Program-made: the position numbers and the translations under genes
Notes under the pieces: model-generated
Seen by the model: only the letters and a program-made list of their open reading frames with translations
Databases searched by the model: none
What the model was told of the DNA's origin: nothing
In this document: positions 1-8,718 of the stretch, in pieces
Layout of the letters: each line of letters opens with the position of its first letter
How positions within the stretch are numbered: the stretch's first letter is position 1
From: Planctomycetota bacterium
GTDB taxonomy: Bacteria; Planctomycetota; Phycisphaerae; UBA1845
Reading direction: 5' to 3'
Assembly: GCA_024275565.1 (NCBI GenBank)
Contig: JAJRYY010000219.1
Span: forward strand, 1-33,576
Length of the DNA stretch: 33,576 nt

Positions 1-1152
<1,152 letters not shown>

Positions 1153-1264
1153 AAAATCGATTTCATCGCCAAACCCCCAGAGACAAGTCTCCGAAAGATC
1201 GACGTCGAATACGATAAAAAGGGCTTCTACACTCATCACATGCGATCGTGAGAATGTATAAGCA

Positions 1265-1286
1265 ACTAACGTGCAAGCACGTTAGT
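1265..1286 (-). repeat. perfect palindrome in the rRNA leader
   Basis: ACTAACGTGC and its exact reverse complement are separated by only two bases, giving 10-bp arms about 110 bases before the mature 16S 5' end. A processing stem in the pre-rRNA is a reasonable inference. Its partner could also lie downstream of 16S, outside the window. Confidence 0.6.
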
Positions 1287-1296
1287 CAACACCAAA

Positions 1297-1314
1297 ACCC
1301 ATCCGAAGATGGGT
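1297..1314 (-). other. UUCG-capped hairpin in the rRNA leader
   Basis: On the minus strand ACCCATC, loop TTCG and GATGGGT form a 7-bp stem with a stable UUCG tetraloop, followed by TTTTGGTG. It lies in the transcribed leader of 16S. It looks more like a leader structural element than a terminator, because transcription must continue through it to reach 16S. Confidence 0.55.
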
Positions 1315-1445
1315 AGGATAATAGACGAACGCAGCCGGGCCTAAATCAACCTTCAAGCCAACCCTTGCGGACCAACTTTGGGGTCGACGTAAACCTCGCA
1401 TAAAGACCGCGACGTCTCACATTCCCACGACGACAACTTACTGTT

Positions 1446-1461
1446 CACTTGTCAAAGATCA
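1446..1461 (-). promoter_or_regulatory. boxA-like rRNA antitermination site
   Basis: The minus strand reads TGATCTTTGACAAGTG, which closely matches boxA elements of bacterial rRNA leaders (TGnTCTTTGAnAA type), the binding site of NusB/S10. It lies about 40-55 bases downstream of the predicted transcription start and about 300 bases before 16S, the expected position. Confidence 0.65.
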
Positions 1462-1506
1462 GGTCTGGTTGGTTGACACTTTCGTGCTCCCCGCCAGAGC
1501 ATCGCA

Positions 1507-1534
1507 ACAATATCGTGATCTAATCCTTTGTCAA
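1507..1534 (-). promoter_or_regulatory. 16S rRNA promoter
   Basis: The minus strand has TTGACA (1534-1529), a 16-base spacer and TATTGT (1512-1507). This is a good sigma-70 type promoter pointing into the boxA/16S leader, with an expected start near 1500. Confidence 0.6.
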
Positions 1535-1654
1535 CGGCGTCGATGAAAAAAACCTAAAGTTTTCGACGACGCCCGAAATAATCTTTCCGGATGCACTGCG
1601 TCTCCAGCCTCGGGGAAGACAGGAATACGCTACAATACAAGGAGATAACGCATG

Positions 1655-2263
1655 TTACTCGAGGAGTAAGAGGAGCGGGATCAGCGATAACATTCCGAAG
1701 GCGACGTACACAAATTTCCGACGAAACGGCGAGCGAAGTGCGACCAGAGAACAAATTAATCCGGAAACCCAGCAGACGCCGACCAGCAGGAGGAGGAACC
1801 CGCACATCACCATCCAGTCGGGTAGCTGGTTGTGAGTTTTCAGTTGTTCTGAGACGTACTGTTCCAACTGTATTTTGGCCTCATCCGGGGCGATATTCTC
1901 GCCTACGATGTCTATAATCCGGGGTGCCATCAAAATGCTCACGGCGATGAAGGAGATGTTGCTTGCGATGCTCAAAATCAATGCCCAGACAGCCACAATA
2001 TTGCTGCTGGCGGGGAATTCCGGGGCGCTGCCCCTGATCTGCTGATCGGTGGAAGCCGGTCCTCCCCAGCCCTGGTCGCTGCCCCAGGGCGTGGCGTCTG
2101 GGACCGCTCTGGCTGATGGGAGCGTCTCTGGAGGGGCGAAAGTGGAGGAGTGTGGGGCTGTCACGGATTTGCGACAATAGGGGCATGCGACAGCCTGACC
2201 GCCCCATTCGTCGTCGATTTCGATGGGGTTACGACACGATGGACATTCAAATTGGATGGACAT
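1655..2263 (-). CDS. zinc-ribbon membrane protein, unknown function
   Basis: From the chosen ATG at 2263 the protein begins with a short zinc ribbon, C-P-S-C and later C-P-Y-C within the first 32 residues (FECPSCRNPI and VACPYC). This is the common planctomycete style of N-terminal zinc ribbon followed by a flexible linker. The linker is rich in Pro, Ser and Ala. The C-terminal half holds three hydrophobic segments: one around IVAVWALILSIASNISFIAV, one around MVMCGFLLLLVGVCWVSGL, and one at the extreme C-terminus. An upstream in-frame start at 2299 exists, but the zinc ribbon normally starts such proteins, so 2263 is preferred. No specific function can be assigned. It stands alone between the rRNA leader and a divergent small gene. 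Confidence 0.75.
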   Translation of the reverse strand: MSIQFECPSCRNPIEIDDEWGGQAVACPYCRKSVTAPHSSTFAPPETLPSARAVPDATPWGSDQGWGGPASTDQQIRGSAPEFPASSNIVAVWALILSIASNISFIAVSILMAPRIIDIVGENIAPDEAKIQLEQYVSEQLKTHNQLPDWMVMCGFLLLLVGVCWVSGLICSLVALRSPFRRKFVYVAFGMLSLIPLLLLLE

Positions 2264-2464
2264 ATCTGCGAAGATTACACGGTTGTTTTCACCGGTCAAC
2301 GCAGGCGTGGGTGACGTTGCTCTCGATTCTTCAATACGCGTCTCACCCTCCCTTTTATATCGCGTGCGTATAGCTCAAGAGAGGCCACGAATCATTCCGA
2401 TAGAAAACGTGAATCGGTAGGAATTTCATTTTCGACTTTGGCAAATCGACGGGGTAGGATGTTC

Positions 2465-2686
2465 ATGAACAAGAGAGAGTTAATCGATGCCATCACGGCT
2501 GTGAACCCGTCGGCGACCCGTGAATTCCTGCTGGAATTCTCCGAACGCGAACTGTCTGACTACATGCGTCAACTGGACAGCCTCGGGCTTACCCGGTCCG
2601 ATTTTCACGGGTCGGGCGTGTCCGATGCACAGCCAAATACCGGCGAACCCGAATCCATGGGGCGTCCGGACGTGATTGTCTGCTGA
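2465..2686 (+). CDS. small conserved protein, unknown function (73 aa)
   Basis: The ATG at 2465 is preceded by a Shine-Dalgarno-like GGTAGGA six bases upstream. This decides between it and two earlier in-frame ATGs at 2438 and 2459. The product begins MNKRELIDAITAVNPSATRE and contains EFLLEFSERELSDYMRQL, a helical pattern I associate with small planctomycete proteins that have no assigned function. The last 20 residues are low-complexity and polar. No signal peptide or membrane segment is visible. It converges on prfB, with a tandem repeat between the two stops. Confidence 0.65.
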   Translation: MNKRELIDAITAVNPSATREFLLEFSERELSDYMRQLDSLGLTRSDFHGSGVSDAQPNTGEPESMGRPDVIVC

Positions 2687-2692
2687 TTGTGT

Positions 2693-2732
2693 TGCGTTTT
2701 ATGATTCGGCGCTGCGTTTTATGATCCGGCGG
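2693..2732. repeat. tandem 20-bp repeat, two copies plus a partial third
   Basis: Two adjacent 20-base units, TGCGTTTTATGATTCGGCGC and TGCGTTTTATGATCCGGCGG, differ at two positions and are followed by a short third start (TGCGTGATGCCG). The repeat fills the gap between the converging ends of the small gene and prfB. Confidence 0.8.
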
Positions 2733-2746
2733 TGCGTGATGCCGTG

Positions 2747-3866
2747 TCACATTCGCCGTGAGGCTGCCCTTCGCCGCAATTCAGCGTCGATAAATGCCTG
2801 GATGTCGCCGTCCAGGACCGCCTGTGAATTGCTCGTCATATGGCCCGTACGAGCGTCCTTCACGCGTTGCTCCGGATATAGAAAATAGCTTCGGATCGAG
2901 TTGCCCCAGCTGATCTGACCCTTGTTTCCGTAGTATTTCGCGAGTTCCTTGTCACGTTTCGCCTGCTCAAGCTGGTACAACCTCGCCATCAGCATTTTCC
3001 TCGCGGATGCCCGGTTTTTATGCTGGGATCGCTGACTTTGACACTGCGCGACGAGGTTGGTTTCGAGATGCGTGAGACGGACGGCTGACGAGGTTTTGTT
3101 GACATGCTGGCCACCCGCTCCGCCGCTGCGATAGGTATCTTCGCGGACTTCCTTGTCCCAGTCGATCTCGATCTCGATGTCTTCGATGTCGGGCTGAACG
3201 TCTACCGATGAAAAGCTGGTTTCACGCTTGCCCTGGGCGCTGAACGGGGATATTCGCACGAGGCGATGCACGCCGATTTCGCAGGACAGATAGCCGTACG
3301 CGTAGCTGCCTTTCACATGGAGACTGACCGACTGGATGCCAGCCTCCTCGCCATCTTTCCGGGACAGCAGCTCGACGTTGTAGCCCGACTGCTCGAAATA
3401 GCGCAGGTACATTCGGAGGAGGATTTCGCCCCAGTCGCAGGCATCCGCTCCGCCTGTCCCAGCTTGAATATTGAAGTAGCAGTCGCGTGCGTCGTTGGGT
3501 TGTGAGAGAAGAGTGAGCATCTCGACGCGGGGTACGCGGACCGCAAGGTCAGCCACCGTTGTCTCAAATTCCGCCCGTGTCGCGTCGTCGTCCTCATCGG
3601 CGAGCAGCTCGATCATCATGTCAGCCTCCTCCTGACGACTCAGGAGGTCACGAATGGGTTCGACGATGGCTTTGGTCTTCTTCAGGGCTGCAACGGTGAC
3701 CTTGGCAGCTTCCGGGGCGTCCCAGAAATCCGGTTTTGCGAGTTCGGCGTCCAGTGCTGTTAGTTTTTCGAGCTGGTTGACGTAGTCAAAGAGAGTCCCG
3801 GATGCTGATGATGCGGGCGGAGAGATCTTTCAGGGTTGATACCGGGTCTTCGATCGGTGTTGTCAT
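2747..3866 (-). CDS. prfB: peptide chain release factor 2 (programmed +1 frameshift)
   Basis: Release factor 2 recognises UAA and UGA stop codons and triggers peptide release on the ribosome. Reading starts at ATG 3866, behind GAGGAG eight bases upstream, and runs 26 codons to an in-frame TGA at 3788-3786. The rest of the protein is in the +1 frame from GAC at 3787. The joined product is about 372 aa, the normal RF2 length. Family hallmarks are the RF2-type anticodon tripeptide SPF in VRISPFSAQG and the catalytic GGQ loop GGAGGQHVNKTSSAVRLTH. An annotation that ignores the shift would begin wrongly at the internal ATG 3619 and lose about 82 residues. The SufR-like gene lies upstream on the same strand. 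Confidence 0.95.
3785..3791 (-). promoter_or_regulatory. prfB programmed +1 frameshift site
   Basis: The minus strand reads CTT TGA C, the classical RF2 slippery heptamer. The P-site tRNA slips from CUU to UUU when the UGA is decoded slowly, so the factor regulates its own synthesis. A CGGGA a few bases upstream could act as the stimulatory internal Shine-Dalgarno element. It is weaker than the AGGGGG of E. coli and sits slightly further away. Confidence 0.9.
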
Positions 3867-3949
3867 CGGTTCAGCTCCTCATTGGCGATTCAAAACGACG
3901 TCGCGGGAGAATACCCAATCGTGCGGTGGCTGACAAGGATGCAGGGTAG

Positions 3950-4606
3950 TTATGAGCGTTTGCGTTTTTTGCTGTTGAAGTGGATTTTGTAGCGGCAGAC
4001 GTGGTCGCCGCGGATCATGTGCTCTGCTCGCTCGACGCGTGCTTCAGAACCAAGCGTCTTGCGGATCAGCTTCAATTCGAGATCGCAAAGCTCTGGATAT
4101 TCGCTGGCGACGCATGAGATCGGGCAGTGGTGCTCTACCAGCGTGGCGTCGCAATCATCTCCCTTGCCGACGCTGGCCATGTAGCCTTCGTCGTCGCGAA
4201 TCTTCGCCAGCGACTTCAACCGATCCCGCAAATCAGGTTCGCTGGCGGCTTTCCGGTACTGCTTTACAAGGGATTTTTGACGTTCGGCGAACAGCTTTTT
4301 AACGAGATCGTCTCCACCGACGCTTTTTGCGTGATGCAGGATTTCGAGGCAGATTCGATCGTAGCGTTGTCCGAATAATCGCTGCCCCTCCGACGTGAGT
4401 GAGAACATCAATGTAGGGCGACCAGGACCGCTTCGGACGGGCGTGGTTGCTACCAGATCGTCGATTTGACACGTCGCAAGGTGCTGCCGGATGCCCGCTA
4501 CGGTGATTTTCAGGCGTTTTGCGAGGTCTTTGGCTGACAGCGATCCTTCGCGCTTGAGCGCTTCAAGGATCGCACGCCTCGAATTGGCAGATGTCGGGAG
4601 TTCCAA
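3950..4606 (-). CDS. SufR-like winged-helix regulator with C-terminal cysteines
   Basis: A probable transcription factor of 218 aa. Residues about 8-75 form a winged helix-turn-helix (SRRAILEALKREGSLSAKDL, then GPGRPTLMFSLT as the wing), as in the ArsR/DeoR-like COG2345 group. The C-terminal domain has C152, C161, C165, C174 and C204, with HHCPISC and GDHVCRYKI. The spacing 161-174-204 resembles the three cluster-binding cysteines I recall for cyanobacterial SufR, the iron-sulfur repressor of suf genes. No suf gene is in this window, so the target is unknown. The start is a TTG at 4606, with GGTAGG just upstream. It may be transcribed towards prfB, 83 bases away. Confidence 0.75.
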   Translation of the reverse strand: MELPTSANSRRAILEALKREGSLSAKDLAKRLKITVAGIRQHLATCQIDDLVATTPVRSGPGRPTLMFSLTSEGQRLFGQRYDRICLEILHHAKSVGGDDLVKKLFAERQKSLVKQYRKAASEPDLRDRLKSLAKIRDDEGYMASVGKGDDCDATLVEHHCPISCVASEYPELCDLELKLIRKTLGSEARVERAEHMIRGDHVCRYKIHFNSKKRKRS

Positions 4607-4627
4607 ATTCCTACCTTTGCATCCGAA

Positions 4628-6187
4628 TCAATTTCCGCCCAGCAGCGGTCCACTGGACCCTGCACGCTCCCTGGTGAACGATGTAATCACAATGTCCACC
4701 CGGGGGACATCAGACAGCGTCCCGCCGCCTTCGATGGCTGCCATGGTTCGCTCCACCCCTGCCATCGCGTCGATGATGTCCATGCCCTCGACGACTTCGC
4801 CGAAGACTGTGAACATGTCGTCGAGCTGAGAGTTGTCATTCAAATTCACGAAGAATTGCGTCGTTCCAGAGTCTGGGTTGTTCCCGGTCAATGCCATCGC
4901 AATCGTTGTGAGCTGATTGCTGATTCCGTTATTCGGTTCGCCCATGATCGGTGGGTAGATTGGATCCTTCGGAGCGATGAACCCATCTCCTCGCACAAAA
5001 CCACCACACTGGACCACGAACGGTTCGGAGTCCTGATTCTCAGCCACCCGATGCCAAAGAACGTCGGAATAAAAATCCGAATCGATATAGCGCAGGAAGT
5101 TTGTGACATTGATCGGTGCTGCATCCGGGAACAATTCATACACGATTCGTCCGTTCACGCCTTCCGTGTCAGATGCAACCTGCATCACCACGCGAGGGCG
5201 GTTCGAGTCGATGACAGAAATTGCAAATAAACGAATAATACTGACTTCCTCACCTTCAAAATCAGCAGTGACCGTCAAGCGAAAGTCGAAGGTGTCAAAC
5301 ACTACGGGTGTAGCGAGTGTCGTGGATTCGGTTCGGGGTTCCAGGAATACTGCATTGTCAATACGACTTTTCACCTCCCAGAAGTAGGTCGGGTTTGTCA
5401 GTCCACTGTTCACAATTCTGGCGGAGAGGGTTGTTCCCTCGTTGGGAGCGAGAAATTCGGGGCGATCCACCTCCACGCTTGAGACCACGGTGATCGTCAC
5501 GTTATCCTGTCCTACCCGGCTGTCGTCATCGCTGAACGCGCGAACGGCGATCGTCGTCTCACCTATCTGGTCTATGCGGGCAGTGATTGTCTGGGCTTCC
5601 TCGTCGTCAATATCGACGAACAGCTCCCCGATTCCGGCCCACAGGTACGTCACATTTTCCTCGTTCGGGACTGCTGAAAGCGTGAATTCCTGTCCAGACA
5701 GCACCGTAATCGAAGCATCGTCGTCATCTGGAGCTTCTGTGATCTCCACGGTCAGTGGCTGGGCGGCGACGTTGATCTCGACGAAATCCATAGCAGAGTT
5801 TCCCATGGCGTCAGAAACGACCACGCGATAGACATGCCGTCCCAGTTGCAGCGGGATCGACAGGATTTCCTCGCCGACATTGTCGGGAATCGGCAGAATA
5901 TTCCCATCGAACGGGTCGTCCGGATCGTCGGGTATAACCTCGATATTCCAGCGGTACACGAAGGGGCCCATCCCGCCAGACGCCTCAGCCTTCAGTGTCA
6001 ATCGATCATCTTCAAAGCCGAAAAGAAAGTCCGTGCAATTGCCTCCGGTCGCCTCGTCCACGACGCAAACCGACAACTGATCTTCCGCTGGCGTCACGTT
6101 CACATCGCAACCGCCCGCACCCATCCAGCACGCAGAAACAACCAGTCCAAACAGCATTCCCGACACGATTCTTCTCATAACAATCAC
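4628..6187 (-). CDS. cyclophilin-type peptidyl-prolyl isomerase lipoprotein with Ig/PKD-like domains
   Basis: A secreted, probably lipid-anchored protein. The N-terminus (RRIVSGMLFGLVVSACWMG) is a signal peptide with a good lipobox VSAC at Cys20; a second Cys27 (AGGC) is a poorer fit. Residues about 35-340 look like three beta-rich PKD/Ig-like domains. The last 160 residues are a cyclophilin domain with LWHRV, FVVQCGGF, SGTTQFFVNL and FGEVVEGMDIIDAM. The catalytic Arg (HR) and Gln (FVVQ) are kept. The positions matching cyclophilin A Trp121 and His126 look like Gln and Phe. The start is GTG 6187, with AGGTGA four bases upstream, or ATG 6178. The likely role is folding of envelope proteins, but this is inferred. 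Confidence 0.88.
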   Translation of the reverse strand: MIVMRRIVSGMLFGLVVSACWMGAGGCDVNVTPAEDQLSVCVVDEATGGNCTDFLFGFEDDRLTLKAEASGGMGPFVYRWNIEVIPDDPDDPFDGNILPIPDNVGEEILSIPLQLGRHVYRVVVSDAMGNSAMDFVEINVAAQPLTVEITEAPDDDDASITVLSGQEFTLSAVPNEENVTYLWAGIGELFVDIDDEEAQTITARIDQIGETTIAVRAFSDDDSRVGQDNVTITVVSSVEVDRPEFLAPNEGTTLSARIVNSGLTNPTYFWEVKSRIDNAVFLEPRTESTTLATPVVFDTFDFRLTVTADFEGEEVSIIRLFAISVIDSNRPRVVMQVASDTEGVNGRIVYELFPDAAPINVTNFLRYIDSDFYSDVLWHRVAENQDSEPFVVQCGGFVRGDGFIAPKDPIYPPIMGEPNNGISNQLTTIAMALTGNNPDSGTTQFFVNLNDNSQLDDMFTVFGEVVEGMDIIDAMAGVERTMAAIEGGGTLSDVPRVDIVITSFTRERAGSSGPLLGGN

Positions 6188-6454
6188 AGTTTCACCTGAT
6201 CTGTAAGCTCGAACATCTTCTCAATCATCTCGCGCAACATCGCACAACTCCGATATCGTCATCGGTCGTGACGAAAAACTACTTTACCCTTTCGATTCTA
6301 ACAACGCACCGTGTGTCCTTACAACCACACATCCCCACTGTTCACGACCATTATTCCCGCTAGAATCACCCCCAGACGGGATCGATGCCATCATTTCCAA
6401 CGGCGCGGAGGCAGCGCATCGGCCCGGATTCATAATATATGGGAGCCAAGCAAC

Positions 6455-7900
6455 ATGCCAAAACCCGACCCCACAGAGCACGATCTATACGTCTCGCCAC
6501 TCGTCACACGCAATGCCTCAAGGCGTATGAGCAGCATCTTCGGACCCACCCATCGCATCAAAACATGGAGACGCCTCTGGATCGCATTGGCTGAGTCGCA
6601 GAAGAAGCTCGGCCTGGACATCTCAACCAGGCAGATCCAGCAGCTCAAGAAGGCAGCCGACACGATCGACTTCATAGCAGCCGCCCGATACGAAAAAGAC
6701 CTCCGCCACGATGTGATGGCCCACCTTCATGCATTCGCCGACGGCGCACCAGCAGCAAAACCCATCCTCCACCTCGGTGCAACCAGTGCATACATCGTCG
6801 ATAACGCAGACCTCATCATCATGCGCGACGCCCTGATCCTCATCCGCGACTGGCTGGTCAACGCGATCGACCGACTCGCAAAATTCGCCAAAAAATACAA
6901 ATCCCTCCCCACGCTCGGCTTCACCCACTATCAGCCAGCCCAGCTCACCACCGTCGGCAAACGTGCATCCCTCTGGTGCTACGATTTCGTCCGCGACCTC
7001 GAAGAAATTCAGTACCGCATCGACACGCTCCCATTCCGAGGCGTCAAAGGGACCACCGGTACGCAGGCAAGCTTCGTCGAACTGTTCCAGGGAAATACCG
7101 CGAAAATCGACCGCCTCGACGCATCCGTCGCCAAAGCTTTCGACTTCAAATCCACCGAACCCGTCACGGGTCAGACCTGCACGCGCAAGGTCGATGCCCA
7201 GGCTGTCTCATCCCTCGCCCAGATCGCAGCCAGCGTCCACAAATTCGCCAACGACATCCGCCTGCTCGCCAACCTCAAGGAAATCGAAGAACCCTTCGAA
7301 GCCAAACAGGTCGGCTCGTCCGCGATGGCCTACAAGCGAAACCCCATGCGATGCGAACGGGCGACTGGGCTTGCACGGTTCGTGATCTCGCTTTCAACGT
7401 CGCCCTTGCAGACCGCGGCTGAGCAGTGGCTGGAGCGATCGCTGGATGATTCATCGAATAAGCGTCTCGTCATTCCTGAATCCTTCCTCGCAGCCGAAGG
7501 CATGCTCAAAATCGTCACCAACGTCGCTGAGGGTCTGGTGGTCTACCCGAAGGTCATCGCCGCGCGGATCGACGCCGAATTGCCCTTCATGGCCACCGAA
7601 AACATCATTATGGCAGGGGTAAACGCAGGCGGCGACCGTCAGGACTTGCACGAAGCAGTCCGCCACCACTCCCACGAGGCAGGGCGGCAGGTGAAGGAAT
7701 ACGGCAATCCCAACGACCTCCTTGCTCGTCTTTCTTCGGACCCACTTTTCGCCAACGTAGATATCCGTTCCACCCTGAACCCGAAGCAATACACGGGCAG
7801 AGCAGCAGAGCAGGTAGACAACTTCCTGACCCAGTGCATAACCCCAATCCGCCGAAAACACAGAAAATCCCTGGGCATGAAAGCAGACCTGCATGTTTGA
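6455..7900 (+). CDS. purB: adenylosuccinate lyase (long, human-like type)
   Basis: Cleaves adenylosuccinate to AMP and SAICAR to AICAR in purine synthesis, releasing fumarate. The product is 481 aa from ATG 6455, preceded by GGGAG nine bases upstream; the open frame before it is not conserved. The fumarase/aspartase signature GSSAMAYKRNPMR is at about 287-299. HDVMAH (from residue 85), LGATSAYI (from 107) and GFTHYQPAQLTTVGKR (155-170, with H158 the likely catalytic acid) are all present. From memory the protein matches human ADSL along nearly its whole length (GVKGTTGTQASF, ANLKE, EEPFE, ELPFMATENIIMA). It is longer than typical bacterial PurB proteins of about 430-456 aa. Codons are strongly C-ending, unlike the downstream cassette. 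Confidence 0.95.
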   Translation: MPKPDPTEHDLYVSPLVTRNASRRMSSIFGPTHRIKTWRRLWIALAESQKKLGLDISTRQIQQLKKAADTIDFIAAARYEKDLRHDVMAHLHAFADGAPAAKPILHLGATSAYIVDNADLIIMRDALILIRDWLVNAIDRLAKFAKKYKSLPTLGFTHYQPAQLTTVGKRASLWCYDFVRDLEEIQYRIDTLPFRGVKGTTGTQASFVELFQGNTAKIDRLDASVAKAFDFKSTEPVTGQTCTRKVDAQAVSSLAQIAASVHKFANDIRLLANLKEIEEPFEAKQVGSSAMAYKRNPMRCERATGLARFVISLSTSPLQTAAEQWLERSLDDSSNKRLVIPESFLAAEGMLKIVTNVAEGLVVYPKVIAARIDAELPFMATENIIMAGVNAGGDRQDLHEAVRHHSHEAGRQVKEYGNPNDLLARLSSDPLFANVDIRSTLNPKQYTGRAAEQVDNFLTQCITPIRRKHRKSLGMKADLHV

Positions 7901-7968
7901 TGTTAGGCTATATCTGATGTCTGGGTGAGACATTTTGATAGGGGTTGCTAGAATTGCCGCCGTTTCTC

Positions 7969-7989
7969 TGTGACTTCGGTGGAGTCACA
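7969..7989 (+). other. hairpin downstream of purB
   Basis: TGTGACT and AGTCACA form a 7-bp stem around a 7-base loop, 68 bases after the purB stop. It lacks a T-tract, so it is not a standard intrinsic terminator. It may protect the 3' end or be chance. Confidence 0.3.
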
Positions 7990-8037
7990 TTAGGTTCCAA
8001 AAGTCGTGGAAGTGTACCAGCAAATCCCCGAATCCCG

Positions 8038-8067
8038 TTGACATTGCCTGCTACGAACGCCGATAAT
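8038..8067 (+). promoter_or_regulatory. sigma-70 type promoter of the 8137-9650 cassette
   Basis: A perfect TTGACA (8038-8043), an 18-base spacer and GATAAT (8062-8067, 5 of 6 consensus). The expected start is near 8074, giving a leader of about 60 bases that contains the perfect inverted repeat at 8090-8113 and the Shine-Dalgarno AAGGA at 8123-8127. Confidence 0.7.
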
Positions 8068-8089
8068 GAACCAACGTCTGACTCAAGTA

Positions 8090-8113
8090 CTTTTCATCCG
8101 CGGTGATGAAAAG
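8090..8113. promoter_or_regulatory. perfect 9-bp inverted repeat, candidate operator or leader hairpin
   Basis: CTTTTCATC and GATGAAAAG flank a 6-base centre (CGCGGT). It lies between the predicted transcription start and the ribosome site of the first cassette gene, 24 bases before its ATG. This position suits an autoregulatory operator or a translation-controlling stem. No T-tract follows, so termination is unlikely. Confidence 0.6.
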
Positions 8114-8136
8114 ATTGTGACTAAGGAATCCGCCAG

Positions 8137-8718
8137 ATGAGCAAAGTCGCCATTCCAGATTGGAACCCCCGAGGCGTCTTGCCGCCGAACAATCCAAATG
8201 CGCCTAAATCGTGGGATCGGTCTCCATACACAGTTTCGTTGACCGATTTGATTTTGCGTTTTGGGACGTCGCCCGAACGTAATACTATACTCTCTGGCTT
8301 TCTGAAGTTCCGTTCTGCTCTGCACGCTGCCGGTCTCGTCGATGGTTTCCAATGGGTGAATGGGAGCTTTGTAGAGAACATTGAAACTATCCAGGAGCGT
8401 AGTCCCTTCGATATCGACACGGTTACATTTTTCCACTTACCAGATGGTAAGACCGAGCAGAGTCTAGCGTCCTCAGCACCTCGCCTGTTCGAGAATGACA
8501 AAATCAAGCAAGACTATTCTGTCGATGCGTATTTCGTTTCACTGACCTGTGAGAAACCAGAGCCGCTTGTGGCTCAATCCGCTTACTGGTACAGCATTTG
8601 GTCACATCGGCGGCGTGGTGAATGGAAAGGCTATTTGCAGATTGACCTGTCTTCGACAGATGACGCGGAAGCCCAGGCCAACCTCGACAAAATGACTTTA
8701 CGGGGAGACCGGCCATGA
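8137..8718 (+). CDS. nucleotidyltransferase-like protein (resembles DUF6932)
   Basis: A 193-aa protein starting at ATG 8137 behind AAGGA. It opens with IPDWNPRGVLPP and carries a nucleotidyltransferase-like signature: GSF at 76-78, acidic DID at 92-94, and a possible third acid at D130 in SVDAYFVSL. GS-x(n)-D-x-D plus a later strand Asp is the pattern of polymerase-beta superfold enzymes such as MNT toxins and antitoxins. I recall this architecture for the DUF6932 family, whose biochemical role is not known to me. It overlaps the next gene by four bases (ATGA), so the two are translationally coupled. Composition is more AT-rich and less C-biased than purB and the glycosyltransferase on either side, suggesting acquisition. 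Confidence 0.7.
   Translation: MSKVAIPDWNPRGVLPPNNPNAPKSWDRSPYTVSLTDLILRFGTSPERNTILSGFLKFRSALHAAGLVDGFQWVNGSFVENIETIQERSPFDIDTVTFFHLPDGKTEQSLASSAPRLFENDKIKQDYSVDAYFVSLTCEKPEPLVAQSAYWYSIWSHRRRGEWKGYLQIDLSSTDDAEAQANLDKMTLRGDRP

Larger units (their letters stand above)
1153..1654 (-). other. 16S rRNA leader region
   Basis: This non-coding stretch separates the 16S 5' end from the 3' end of the next minus-strand gene. It holds an rRNA-type promoter, a boxA-like antitermination element and two hairpins, listed separately. I see no tRNA gene and no convincing open reading frame. Confidence 0.8.

Noticed and set aside
1554..1805. 83-codon minus-strand frame beyond the zinc-ribbon gene
   Set aside because: It overlaps the 3' part of the better-supported gene in another frame and has no protein features.
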